From: Streptomyces xylophagus
Lineage (GTDB): Bacteria; Actinomycetota; Actinomycetes; Streptomycetales; Streptomycetaceae
Reading direction: 5' to 3'
DNA: 64,000 nt
Assembly (NCBI RefSeq): GCF_000716435.1
Contig: NZ_JNWO01000009.1
Span: 186,001 to 250,000 of the forward strand
A program made the position numbers and the translations under genes. Positions 50,727 through 59,057 of the stretch are shown piece after piece; position 1 is the first letter of the stretch; each line of letters starts with the position of its first letter. The notes beneath the pieces are model-generated. The model made no database searches and was not told where the DNA came from. It saw nothing but the letters and a program-made list of their open reading frames with translations.

Positions 50727-51371
50727 GTGACAGCCATCGAGCAGACAGAGGCGGCGCGCCCGCGGGGCACCCGCCTGCCGCGCCGTGCCCGACGGAACCA
50801 GCTGCTGGGCGCCGCCCAGGAGGTCTTCGTCGCGCAGGGGTACCACGCGGCCGCGATGGACGACATCGCCGAGCGCGCCGGCGTCAGCAAGCCGGTGCTC
50901 TACCAGCACTTCCCCGGCAAGCTCGACCTCTACCTCGCCCTCCTCGACCAGCACTGCGAGTCGCTGATCCAGGCGGTGCAGACCGCGCTCGCGTCGACGT
51001 CCGACAACAAGCAGCGCGTCCGGGCGACGATGGACGCGTACTTCGCCTACGTCGAGGACGACGGCGGCGCCTTCCGGCTGGTCTTCGAGTCGGACCTGAC
51101 GAACGAGCCCGCCGTGCGCGAGCGCGTCGACAAGGTGACGAACGAGTGCGCCGAGGCGATCTGCGACGTCATCGCCGAGGACACCGGCCTGTCGCGGGCC
51201 GAGTCGATGCTGCTGGCCTCGGGTCTTGGCGGCCTCGCCCAGGTCGTCGCCCGCTCCTGGCTGCACAGCGACCGCAGCGTGCCGCGCGACCAGGCGGTCC
51301 AGCTGCTGGCCTCGCTGGCGTGGCGCGGCATCGCCGGTTTCCCGCTGCACGGGAACGAGCAGCACCACTGA
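50727..51371 (+). CDS. TetR-family regulator
   Basis: The 214-residue protein has a TetR N-terminal helix-turn-helix (QLLGAAQEVFVAQGYHAAAM, then DDIAERAGVSKPVLYQHFPGK) and a helical ligand domain. Equivalent to Rv3208. I choose the GTG at 50727, with GGGAGG four bases before, over a TTG at 50715. A GGTTACC-containing AT-richer stretch at about 50660-50680, followed by TACGAT, could hold its promoter and own operator. The nearby DUF3107 gene reads the same way 140 bases on. Ligand unknown. Confidence 0.92.
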   Translation: MTAIEQTEAARPRGTRLPRRARRNQLLGAAQEVFVAQGYHAAAMDDIAERAGVSKPVLYQHFPGKLDLYLALLDQHCESLIQAVQTALASTSDNKQRVRATMDAYFAYVEDDGGAFRLVFESDLTNEPAVRERVDKVTNECAEAICDVIAEDTGLSRAESMLLASGLGGLAQVVARSWLHSDRSVPRDQAVQLLASLAWRGIAGFPLHGNEQHH

Positions 51372-51514
51372 CCCCCGGGCTCCCTTTTTGTTCCCGTCCG
51401 TTGTTCGCTCCTGGCGTTCCCGGCGCTGAACATCTCCGTCCCCTCACCGGGCTAATGTGTGCTGAGTACGGCGCGGAAGATCGCGCACTTTGCTGACCGT
51501 CGGAGGGACATAGC

Positions 51515-51742
51515 GTGGAGGTCAAGATCGGCGTGCTGCACACGCCTCGCGAGATCGTTCTGGAGACCGGTCAGAGCGCCGAGGAGGTCGAGCAGGCCGT
51601 GGCCGAGGCACTGACCGGGAAGGCTCCGCTGCTGAGCCTCGTGGACGAGCACGGCCGCAAGGTTCTCGTCCCCGCCGACCGACTCGCCTACGTCGAGCTC
51701 GGCGAGGCGGCCCCGCGCAAGGTGGGCTTCGGCGCGCTGTAG
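51515..51742 (+). CDS. DUF3107 small protein (TB9.4-like)
   Basis: A 75-residue protein, VEVKIGVLHTPREIVLETGQ at the start and RKVLVPADRLAYVELGEA near the end. This matches the DUF3107 family (Rv3208A/TB9.4), always found next to the TetR gene in actinobacteria as far as I know. Function unknown. GTG at 51515 with GGAGGG nine bases upstream; a TAATGT -10-like box at 51453-51458. A 16-bp perfect hairpin follows the stop. Confidence 0.92.
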   Translation: MEVKIGVLHTPREIVLETGQSAEEVEQAVAEALTGKAPLLSLVDEHGRKVLVPADRLAYVELGEAAPRKVGFGAL

Positions 51743-51754
51743 TCGCGAACGGAC

Positions 51755-51793
51755 GAGGGGGCCCGGTGACCGACGAGGTCACCGGGCCCCCTC
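51755..51793 (+). terminator. Hairpin terminator after the DUF3107 gene
   Basis: Perfect 16-bp arms (51755-51770 and 51778-51793), seven-base loop, then GCGTTTC. Confidence 0.85.
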
Positions 51794-51908
51794 GCGTTTC
51801 CGCCACAGATGGAGCACAAGTCACCCACAGGGGAGGATTGCATTCCGCAGGTCACGGGTATGACCGGCTACGACCGCAGTACGCAGGCCGACCGTGGGAG
51901 GGACCCCC

Positions 51909-52181
51909 GTGATGATCCTGGAAGCGCTCGGCTCCGCAGTGCTGGGTCTGCTGCTCGCGTGGGCGGCCACCCACCGGCTCGCCCACCGTCTGCCGACCCG
52001 CGCCCTGGTGTTCTCCACGGGTGTCGCCGGAGCCCTTTTCGGTGACTTCGTCACCCACAGCGCGCTGGGCCCCGGCAGCGGTCTGCCGAGCCTGCTCGGC
52101 GCGGCGGTCGTCTCGGCCGCCTCGCTGTCGCTGCTCCTTCGACCCGCGAGACGACTCCGGGGACGATCCGCCCCCGCATAG
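51909..52181 (+). CDS. Small two-to-three-helix membrane protein
   Basis: The 90-residue protein has hydrophobic segments LGSAVLGLLLAWAATH, TRALVFSTGVAGALFGDFV and LLGAAVVSAASLSLLL, and a basic end (RPARRLRGRSAPA). GTG at 51909 with GGGAGGG eight bases before; ATG 51912 is the alternative. It converges with the ferritin-like gene. No family recognised. Confidence 0.68.
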   Translation: MMILEALGSAVLGLLLAWAATHRLAHRLPTRALVFSTGVAGALFGDFVTHSALGPGSGLPSLLGAAVVSAASLSLLLRPARRLRGRSAPA

Positions 52182-52187
52182 CCGTAA

Positions 52188-52925
52188 CTAGGCGGCGAGC
52201 CCCAGTGCCGCCATCCGCTTGGTGTGCGCCTCGGTGATCCGGGAGAACATCCGGCCGACCTCCGCGAGGTCGAAACCGTCGGCCACGCCACCCACCAGCA
52301 TCGTCGACAGCGCGTCCCGGTCGGCGACCACCCGCTGGGACTGCGACAGCGCCTCACCCATCAACCGCCGTGCCCACAGGGCGAGTCGGCCACCCACGCG
52401 CGGATCCGCGTCGATCGCGGCGCGTACCTTTTCTACGGCGAAACTGGCGTGCCCGGTGTCGTCCAGGACCCCGAGCACGAGCAAGCGGGAGTCCTTGTCG
52501 AGGCGGGCGGCGACCTCGCGGTAGAAGTCGCTGGCGATCGAGTCGCCGACGTACGCCTTGACGAGCCCTTCCAGCCAGTCCGAGGGCGCCGTCTGCTTGT
52601 GGAAGCCGTCGAGCGCGGCGACGAACGGCTGCATCGCGTCGGTCGGCTCGGCCCCGATCTCCGTGAGCCGGTCCCTGAGCTGCTCGAAGTGGTGGAACTC
52701 GGCCGACGCCATCTTCGCCAGCTCCGCCTTGTCCGCGAGCGTCGGCGCCAGCTTGGCGTCCTCCGCGAGCCGCTCGAACGCCGCCAGCTCGCCGTACGCG
52801 AGCGCGCCGAGCAGGTCCACCACCGCGTTGCGGTACTGCGGGTCGGCGGCGGCCGTCGCCCAGTCCTGGGCGGCGACTCCGGTGGGTTCGGCGGGTCCGT
52901 CGGAGGCGTTGTCAGCGGTCGTCAT
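52188..52925 (-). CDS. Ferritin-like (MiaE-like) fold protein
   Basis: A 245-residue all-helical protein equivalent to Rv3210c. VDLLGALAYGELAAFERLAE, MASAEFHHFEQLRDRL and later VLDDTGHASFAVEKV carry the EExxH-like Glu/His positions of a di-iron four-helix bundle (GELAAFE, EFHHFE). The family has been compared with MiaE tRNA hydroxylase; the real substrate is unknown. ATG at 52925 lacks an SD; TATTGT shortly upstream could be a -10 for a leaderless mRNA, or the GTG at 52934 may be used. Divergent from the RhlE gene. Confidence 0.8.
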   Translation of the reverse strand: MTTADNASDGPAEPTGVAAQDWATAAADPQYRNAVVDLLGALAYGELAAFERLAEDAKLAPTLADKAELAKMASAEFHHFEQLRDRLTEIGAEPTDAMQPFVAALDGFHKQTAPSDWLEGLVKAYVGDSIASDFYREVAARLDKDSRLLVLGVLDDTGHASFAVEKVRAAIDADPRVGGRLALWARRLMGEALSQSQRVVADRDALSTMLVGGVADGFDLAEVGRMFSRITEAHTKRMAALGLAA

Positions 52926-53315
52926 GAAGCGCACAATAGCCCGCTCACAGCACGGCGGAAGTCCCTGGTCAATCAGTGTGACGACGACTACGTGACCAAA
53001 TCGGCCAACGCATGTGCGCGATTCCGGGGTATGGTGGTAATGCGCCCGCCGAGTATTCGCCGGGCCGCACGAATGAGGATGCCCGGTCGGTGGCCCGATC
53101 GGCTCCGACCCGACAGCCCTCCTCGCCCGTACGGCACGTTGCGTACGAAGTTCGGAGGGGGACCCTCAGCGGTTCGAGCGCTAGAGCGTCGGCAGTGGTC
53201 CCGTGCAGTACGGCTTGCCCTCGCGGGTTGTCCGTAAGGCAGCCGACGTCCCCGGCACGGTCCTGACACGACCCCCGCGCTCGCCTCGCACCGCGCACAC
53301 AGAAGAGGCAGCACC
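52926..53315. other. 390-bp divergent region / long leader of the RhlE gene
   Basis: No recognised gene. On the plus strand an 84-codon frame (53012-53266, MCAIPGYGGNAPAEYSPGR at the start) is open but lacks an SD. TATGGT and similar AT-richer boxes near 53030 could be promoter elements. If so, the helicase mRNA has a leader of about 250-280 bases; long leaders are known for autoregulated cold-shock DEAD-box helicases. Confidence 0.4.
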
Positions 53316-56027
53316 CTGACTACTTTCCGAGAGCTCGGAATCCTTCCCGAGACCGCTGAGGCCCTTGAGGCCGTCGGTATCGTCTCCCCGTTCCCGATCC
53401 AGGAGATGACGCTCCCCGTCGCCCTTTCCGGCACGGACGTCATCGGCCAGGCCAAGACCGGCACCGGCAAGACGCTGGGCTTCGGCCTCCCGCTCCTGGA
53501 GCGCGTCACCGTCCCCGCGGACGTCGAGGCAGGCCGGGCCAAGCCCGAGCAGCTGACCGACGCCCCGCAGGCACTCGTCGTCGTCCCCACCCGCGAGCTG
53601 TGCACGCAGGTCACGAACGACCTGCTGACCGCCGGCAAGGTGCGCAACGTCCGCGTCCTCGCCATCTACGGCGGCCGGGCCTACGAGCCGCAGGTCGAGG
53701 CGCTCCGCAAGGGCGTCGACGTCATCGTCGGCACCCCGGGCCGCCTGCTCGACCTCGCGGGCCAGAAGAAGCTCGACCTCAAGCACATCAAGTCGCTCGT
53801 CCTCGACGAGGCCGACGAGATGCTCGACCTGGGCTTCCTGCCCGACGTCGAGAAGATCATCAACTTCCTGCCGGCCAAGCGTCAGACCATGCTGTTCTCG
53901 GCGACCATGCCAGGCGCGGTCATCGGTCTCGCGCGCCGCTACATGACGCAGCCCACACACATCCGCGCCACCTCGCCGGACGACGAGGGCGCGACGGTCG
54001 CGAACACCAAGCAGTTCGTCTACCGCGCGCACAACATGGACAAGCCCGAGCTCGTCGCCCGCATCCTGCAGGCCGAGGGCCGGGGCCCGGTCATGGTCTT
54101 CTGCCGTACGAAGCGCACGGCGGCCGACCTCGCCGACCAGCTCCAGCAGCGCGGCTTCGCCTCCGGCGCGGTCCACGGCGACCTCGGCCAGGGCGCCCGT
54201 GAGCAGGCGCTGCGCGCGTTCCGCAACGGCAAGGTCGACGTGCTCGTCTGCACCGACGTCGCCGCCCGCGGTATCGACGTCGAAGGCGTCACGCACGTCA
54301 TCAACTACCAGTCCCCCGAGGACGAGAAGACCTACCTGCACCGCATCGGCCGTACGGGCCGCGCGGGCGCCAAGGGCATCGCGGTCACCCTCGTCGACTG
54401 GGACGACATCCCGCGCTGGCAGCTCATCAACAAGGCGCTGGACCTGGGCTTCCCGAACCCGCCGGAGACGTACTCCACCTCCCCGCACTTCTTCGAGGAA
54501 ATGAACATCCCCGCGGGCACCAAGGGTGTCCTGCCCCGCTCGGAGCGCACGCGCGCCGGGCTGGCCGCGGAGGAGGTCGAGGACCTCGGCGAGACCGGCG
54601 GTCGCGGCGGTCCGCGTGGCCGGGGCGGTCGTGGTGCTCGCGACGGCGGCCGTGACAGTGGTCGTGATGGTGGCAGGGGCGGTCGCGACAGCGGCCGGGA
54701 CAACAGCCGGGACGAGTCCCGTTCCGCCGACACCGAGCGCGCGGCGCGCACCCCGCGCCGCCGCCGTCGTACGCGCAACGGCGCCCCGATGGAAGGGACT
54801 TCGGCGGCTCCGGCCGTGACGTCGTCCACTCCGGAGGAGACCGCGCTGGCCGCCTCCGAGGACACCGCGACCCGCACCCCGCGCCGTCGTCGCCGCACGC
54901 GCAACGCAGCGACGGGAGAGCAGCTGCCGGCCACGACAGTCGCACCCGAAGCCGCCGAGAGCGCAGTGGCCACGGCGGAGGGCTCGACCCTGGACGCCCC
55001 CGCGACCTCGCGCCGCCGCCGTACCCGCAAGCCGGCCGAGGCCGAGATCGTGACGCCCGCGGCCGAGGTCGTGGTCGCCGAGACCCCGGTCGTCGAGGAG
55101 ACGCAGCCGCGTCGCCGGACCCGTAAGGCCGTACAGGCCGCGGAGCCGGTCGAGGCCGCGCCGGAGACGGCAGCCGTGGCCGCGGTCGACACGGCCGAGG
55201 CCGTCGAGACCAAGCCGCGCCGCACCCGGACCCGGAAGACCGCGGCTCCGGCCGAGGTCGCCGCCGTGGAGACCGCCGAGGTCGTCGAGACCGCGCCGCG
55301 TCGCCGTACCCGCAAGGCCGTCGCCGACATCCCGGCGCAGGTCACCGAGGAGCAGGGCAGTGCCGCCGAGGCGTCGCTCGACTCCGCGGAGGGCACGGAG
55401 ACGAAGCCCCGCCGCCGTACGACACGGAAGGTCGCCGAGGCTCCGGTCGTCGCCGCAGAGGCGCCGGTCGCGGCTGAGGTCAAGCCCCGCCGGACCCGGA
55501 AGACCGCGGCCCCGACCGAGGTCGTCGCCGTGGACACCGCCGAGGCCGTCGAGACCAAGCCGCGCCGTACGCGCAAGACGGCCGCCGTAGCCACGGAGGC
55601 GCCGGAGGTCGTGGAGACCAAGCCGCGTCGCACCCGTAAGGCCGCGGTCGCCGCCGTGGACACGGTCGAGGCCGTCGAGGCGAAGCCCCGTCGGACCCGT
55701 AAGGCAGCGGTCGCCACCGAGGCACCGGAGGCCGAGGCCGCAGTAGAGGCGAAGCCGCGTCGCACCCGGAAGACCGCGGCCGTCGCCGCCGAAGCCGCTG
55801 TCGACACGGCCGAGGGTGTGGAGGCCAAGCCGCGTCGCACCCGCAAGGCTGCGGTCGCCGCCGAGATCCCGGCCCAGGTGGCCGAGGAGCCGGAGGCCAA
55901 GCCTCGTCGCACCCGTAAGACGGCCGCCGTCGCCACGGAGACGGCGGAGGCACCGGAGGCGAAGCCGAGGGTGCGCCGTCCCCGCAAGACAGCGGCGACA
56001 GCGGCGGTGGAGGCCACCGAGGGCTGA
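53316..56027 (+). CDS. rhlE: RhlE-type DEAD-box RNA helicase with basic repeat tail, CTG start
   Basis: About 903 residues. Q motif FRELGILPETAEALEAVG then PFPIQE, motif I QAKTGTGKT, Ia PTRELCTQV, II LDEADEMLD, III SATMPG, V TDVAARGIDVEG, VI HRIGRTGRAG. After residue 430 comes an RGG/RDSGRD stretch and about fifteen basic PRRTRK-like repeats. Equivalent to Rv3211. The frame has no ATG, GTG or TTG before the Met of motif Q. The only plausible start is CTG at 53316, with GAGG seven bases upstream; starting at 53406 would delete the Q motif. It remodels RNA duplexes, probably in ribosome assembly or mRNA decay. Confidence 0.93.
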   Translation: MTTFRELGILPETAEALEAVGIVSPFPIQEMTLPVALSGTDVIGQAKTGTGKTLGFGLPLLERVTVPADVEAGRAKPEQLTDAPQALVVVPTRELCTQVTNDLLTAGKVRNVRVLAIYGGRAYEPQVEALRKGVDVIVGTPGRLLDLAGQKKLDLKHIKSLVLDEADEMLDLGFLPDVEKIINFLPAKRQTMLFSATMPGAVIGLARRYMTQPTHIRATSPDDEGATVANTKQFVYRAHNMDKPELVARILQAEGRGPVMVFCRTKRTAADLADQLQQRGFASGAVHGDLGQGAREQALRAFRNGKVDVLVCTDVAARGIDVEGVTHVINYQSPEDEKTYLHRIGRTGRAGAKGIAVTLVDWDDIPRWQLINKALDLGFPNPPETYSTSPHFFEEMNIPAGTKGVLPRSERTRAGLAAEEVEDLGETGGRGGPRGRGGRGARDGGRDSGRDGGRGGRDSGRDNSRDESRSADTERAARTPRRRRRTRNGAPMEGTSAAPAVTSSTPEETALAASEDTATRTPRRRRRTRNAATGEQLPATTVAPEAAESAVATAEGSTLDAPATSRRRRTRKPAEAEIVTPAAEVVVAETPVVEETQPRRRTRKAVQAAEPVEAAPETAAVAAVDTAEAVETKPRRTRTRKTAAPAEVAAVETAEVVETAPRRRTRKAVADIPAQVTEEQGSAAEASLDSAEGTETKPRRRTTRKVAEAPVVAAEAPVAAEVKPRRTRKTAAPTEVVAVDTAEAVETKPRRTRKTAAVATEAPEVVETKPRRTRKAAVAAVDTVEAVEAKPRRTRKAAVATEAPEAEAAVEAKPRRTRKTAAVAAEAAVDTAEGVEAKPRRTRKAAVAAEIPAQVAEEPEAKPRRTRKTAAVATETAEAPEAKPRVRRPRKTAATAAVEATEG
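54720..56020. repeat. Repeat-rich 3' half of the DEAD-box helicase gene
   Basis: Around fifteen copies of a core coding KPRRTRKTA or a variant, spaced by Ala/Glu/Val segments (VATEAPEVVETKPRR-type). The spacing is uneven, 60-110 bp. The tail is rich in Arg-Pro clusters resembling AT-hooks. Confidence 0.8.
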
Positions 56028-56059
56028 TACGCCCCCGAAGGTCAACAAATCGGTACCGG

Positions 56060-56092
56060 ACGGCCCGGCCCACGTGAAGTGGGCCGGGCCGT
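56060..56092 (+). terminator. Hairpin terminator after the helicase gene
   Basis: Perfect 14-bp stem (ACGGCCCGGCCCAC with 56079-56092) and a four-to-five-base loop. Confidence 0.8.
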
Positions 56093-56174
56093 CCGCGTTC
56101 CCCCGCTCCCCCGTTAACCCCGGTTACACCCTCCCGTTCCCGGCCCGCTCAACCCCGCCGGATAACCTCACCCC

Positions 56175-57053
56175 ATGAGCAAGCCCCCCTCCTTCACCCC
56201 GCCCCCCGGCGCTCGCGCGTACCCGTTGCGGACCGCTCGCGGTGAGTTCGCCGTCGTGGACTCGCCCGTGGGCGACGGTGTCGAGCCGAGAGGGGTCGCG
56301 CTGTTGCTGCCGGGGTTCACCGGCAGCAAGGAGGACTTCAACCCGTTGCACGAGGCGTTCGCCGCGCGCGGGTACCGGACCGTCGCCGTGGACGGGCGGG
56401 GACAGTACGAGACCGACGGGCCCGCCGACGACGAATCCGCCTACGCCCAGGGCGAGTTGGCGCGGGACGTGCTCGCGCTGGCCGAGGCGGTCGGTGCGCC
56501 GGTGCACCTGCTCGGGCACTCCTTCGGCGGGCACGTCGCACGAGCCGCCGTGCTGCTCGACGACTCGCCGTTCGTGTCGCTGACGCTCATGGCGTCGGGG
56601 CCGGCGGAGATCTCCGCCTCCCAGCAGCAGCGCGTGAAGCTGTTGCGGGACGCGCTCGCCGTGATGTCGATGGCCGAGGTGTGGGACGCGATCCAGGCGA
56701 TGGAGGCACCCGAGGAGACCGAGACCGGCGGTGCGCTGGACGAGGGGCTCGACGACCGGGCCGACCTGCGGCGCCGCTGGCTGGGCACCAAGCCGGCCCA
56801 ACTCCTCGCGGCGGGACGCCAGTTGTGCGTCGAGCCGGACCGGGTCGCCGAACTGGCCACCGTACCGCTGCCCTTCCACGTCCTGTCGGGTTCGCGCGAC
56901 GACACCTGGCCGGTGCCACTGCTCGACGACATGGCCGTACGACTGAAGGCGCGGCGGACGGTCATCGCGCGGGCCGAGCACTCACCGAACACGGACCAGC
57001 CGGCCGCGACGGCCAAGGCCATCGCCGACTTCTGGGACACCGCAAGCCAGTAG
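56175..57053 (+). CDS. Alpha/beta hydrolase (lysophospholipase-like)
   Basis: The 292-residue protein has LLLPGFTGSKEDF, VAVDGRGQYETDGP, the nucleophile in LLGHSFGGHVA, the acid in LSGSRDDTWPV and the catalytic His in ARAEHSPNTDQP. Cytosolic. ATG at 56175 has no SD; GATAAC eight to thirteen bases upstream hints at a leaderless transcript. It converges with the NYN gene only six bases on, with no terminator between. Substrate unknown. Confidence 0.87.
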   Translation: MSKPPSFTPPPGARAYPLRTARGEFAVVDSPVGDGVEPRGVALLLPGFTGSKEDFNPLHEAFAARGYRTVAVDGRGQYETDGPADDESAYAQGELARDVLALAEAVGAPVHLLGHSFGGHVARAAVLLDDSPFVSLTLMASGPAEISASQQQRVKLLRDALAVMSMAEVWDAIQAMEAPEETETGGALDEGLDDRADLRRRWLGTKPAQLLAAGRQLCVEPDRVAELATVPLPFHVLSGSRDDTWPVPLLDDMAVRLKARRTVIARAEHSPNTDQPAATAKAIADFWDTASQ

Positions 57054-57059
57054 AAAACG

Positions 57060-57977
57060 CTAGTACTGCGTCTGCAGGTGCTCCCAGAACCCGTCCCGCA
57101 GCGCCCGCCGCAGATCGGCCTGGCCGCGCAGGGAGTACTGGAGCAGCCCCTCCGCCTCCACCAGCAGGTCCTGGTCGACCGCCCCCGGCAGATACGGATG
57201 CCCGGGCAGCAGCTCCACCAGCGCCTCCCGGCCCCGCGCCGAGAGCCACTTCGCCGCGATCTGCGCGCCCACGAACCGGACGTCGTCGCGAGTGGGCCGG
57301 GTGGCGGTGGCCTCGTAGACGGCGGTCGCGCGCCGGGAGACGTACGGCTTGAAGAAGTCGAGGTCGAAGGTGCGCTGGCTGTCGACCTCCCAGAGGAGCG
57401 GCTCGGCCTGGTTGCGGCCCTCGGGGGCCTCGATGCCCCACAAGTGGACGCGGGCGCCGTACCCTTGGGCCGCCTCGACCGCCGACACCAGGTCCTCGTC
57501 GCCGCCGATGAGGGCCGCGTCGCTGATGGCTCGGTGCCGGGCGAGGGACTCCAGGTCGGAGCGGATGAGTGAATCGACGCCCTTCTGCTGGTTGTTGGCG
57601 TTGAGATTGCCCAACCGCACTTTCACGTCAGGGAGTTCGGCGATGGCCTGCTGCTCCGAGGTGTGGATGCGGCGCCGGGCGCCGTCGTACCAGTAGACCC
57701 GCAGCAGCCGGCTGTCCGCGAAGATCGTGCGGGCCTTGTCGATGAGCGCCTCGATGAGGCCCTCGGTGTCGAGGTCGAAGGTGCGTCGGTCCTCGGTCCC
57801 GGAGACGAGCCGGCCCGCGGCTGCATACAAATACCCGGCGTCGACGAAGATCGCATGCGTCGAGGGCGTCTTCGCCACTTCGGCGAGCATGCGCTGCAGC
57901 AGCTCGTTCGTGCGGTCGATGCGGGCGCTGAGGGCCGCGAGGTCGTCGTTCATCGCCTCCATTGTCCCGGCGGTCAC
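57060..57977 (-). CDS. NYN-domain (LabA/DUF88, PIN-like) RNase candidate
   Basis: About 305 residues. A short coiled segment (LAALSARIDRTNELLQRMLA) precedes the NYN domain: IFVDAGYLYAAAG (Asp), GVDSLIRSDLESLA (Asp), ALIGGDEDLVSAV (Asp), the acidic metal site of PIN-like nucleases. The C-terminal 90 residues form a separate helical domain (FVGAQIAAKWLSARGREALV). It probably cleaves structured or damaged RNA; substrate unknown. The start is uncertain: GTG 57977 has no SD, and ATGs at 57962 and 57953 are close alternatives. Confidence 0.85.
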   Translation of the reverse strand: MTAGTMEAMNDDLAALSARIDRTNELLQRMLAEVAKTPSTHAIFVDAGYLYAAAGRLVSGTEDRRTFDLDTEGLIEALIDKARTIFADSRLLRVYWYDGARRRIHTSEQQAIAELPDVKVRLGNLNANNQQKGVDSLIRSDLESLARHRAISDAALIGGDEDLVSAVEAAQGYGARVHLWGIEAPEGRNQAEPLLWEVDSQRTFDLDFFKPYVSRRATAVYEATATRPTRDDVRFVGAQIAAKWLSARGREALVELLPGHPYLPGAVDQDLLVEAEGLLQYSLRGQADLRRALRDGFWEHLQTQY

Positions 57978-58087
57978 GCTGCGAACACAACCGGTCCCGG
58001 TCAGTCTCGCGCCGATCTCTTACCGGTCAGTAATTAGGCGTGCGAAAAATTTCCTTAGCGTAGGGAATGTTTGTAACACGCATCCCG

Positions 58088-58112
58088 TTGACTACATACG
58101 TAACCAAGTAGT
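58088..58112 (+). promoter_or_regulatory. Promoter/operator candidate of the 50-residue gene
   Basis: TTGACT (58088-58093) as -35 and TAGTTC about 15 bases later, overlapped by the inverted repeat ACTAC-N12-GTAGT (58091-58112). The spacing is short, so this is tentative. Confidence 0.35.
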
Positions 58113-58149
58113 TCTCCTCAGGAGGATGACCAGACGAAGGGAGAAGCCA

Positions 58150-58302
58150 ATGCGCTTCGAAATCATGCGTCTTGACGAGGTCGACGGCACCACCGTGGAC
58201 AGCACCGTCGTGGACGCCGCCTCCGTCAATCGGATCGTGCAACAGGCTGCCGCCATAGGACAGCGCCTGTGGATCCGCCCCGCCGAGACCAAAGCCTCGT
58301 AA
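58150..58302 (+). CDS. Small conserved hypothetical protein (50 residues)
   Basis: Starts MRFEIMRLDEVDGTTVDSTV and ends with RLWIRPAETKAS. GGGAGAAG lies before the ATG. The middle is an amphipathic helix (ASVNRIVQQAAAIGQRL). I recall near-identical small proteins in many Streptomyces but no function. It stands alone between two noncoding regions and is followed by a strong terminator, so it is expressed as its own transcript. Confidence 0.72.
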   Translation: MRFEIMRLDEVDGTTVDSTVVDAASVNRIVQQAAAIGQRLWIRPAETKAS

Positions 58303-58339
58303 CACCGACGACATTCCCGCAGAGCTCCACCAGACTTCA

Positions 58340-58375
58340 GAACCCCCGTACGGCACCGATGCCGTGCGGGGGTTC
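58340..58375. terminator. Bidirectional hairpin terminator
   Basis: GAACCCCCG-type arms, 16 bp with one mismatch, four-base loop, between the 50-residue gene and the convergent marC-like gene. Confidence 0.85.
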
Positions 58376-58392
58376 TGCGTGTCCGGCCCCTC

Positions 58393-58998
58393 TCAGCTCG
58401 CCCGGATCACCTGGGTGATCCCGTTGATGATCTGCTGCACGGCGATCGCGGACAGCATCATCCCCGCGAGCCGCGTCACGAGCACCACCCCGCCGTCCTT
58501 GATGACCCGGATGATCAGCAGCGAGTACCGCATCACCACCCACAGAACGACATGGATCGCGAGGATCGCCGTCCACACCGACACCTGCGTGGCCACGCTG
58601 TCGGCCTTCTGCACGGCGAGGATGACGGACACGATCGCACCGGGCCCGGCGAGCAACGGCATGCCCAGCGGTACGAGGGCGACGTTGACGTCCTTGGTCT
58701 GCTTCGGCTCGTCGGTCTTGCCGGTGAGCAGATCGAGCGCGATCAGCAGGAGCAGCAGCCCGCCCGCGATCATCAGCGCGGGCACGGAGACATGCAGATA
58801 GTCGAGGATCTGGTGCCCGAGCAGCCCGAACACGGTGATCACGCCACCCGCGACACACACGGCCTGGAAGGCCATCCGCTTCTGCACCTTGGACGGTCGT
58901 CCGGAGGTCAGCGCGAGGAAGATCGGGGTGATCCCAGGGGGATCCATGATGACAAAAAGGGTCAGGAAGAGAGAGCCGAAGACGGCGACGTCGAACAT
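58393..58998 (-). CDS. MarC-family (UPF0056) integral membrane protein
   Basis: The 201-residue protein has six predicted helices. The N-terminal motif LFVIMDPPGITPIFLALT, with the invariant DPxG, and the second-half LGMPLLAGPGAIVSVILA with its GPG are the MarC hallmarks. MarC was once linked to multidrug resistance, but that role was not confirmed; transport of small metabolites is assumed. ATG at 58998. The PHP gene lies upstream on the same strand (59-base gap), so the two may be cotranscribed. Confidence 0.9.
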   Translation of the reverse strand: MFDVAVFGSLFLTLFVIMDPPGITPIFLALTSGRPSKVQKRMAFQAVCVAGGVITVFGLLGHQILDYLHVSVPALMIAGGLLLLLIALDLLTGKTDEPKQTKDVNVALVPLGMPLLAGPGAIVSVILAVQKADSVATQVSVWTAILAIHVVLWVVMRYSLLIIRVIKDGGVVLVTRLAGMMLSAIAVQQIINGITQVIRAS

Positions 58999-59057
58999 GG
59001 GTGAGCCACAAGCCTTGCAGGTGAGAGTGAGCGGAGACGAACGGTCGGAGGCGGGGT

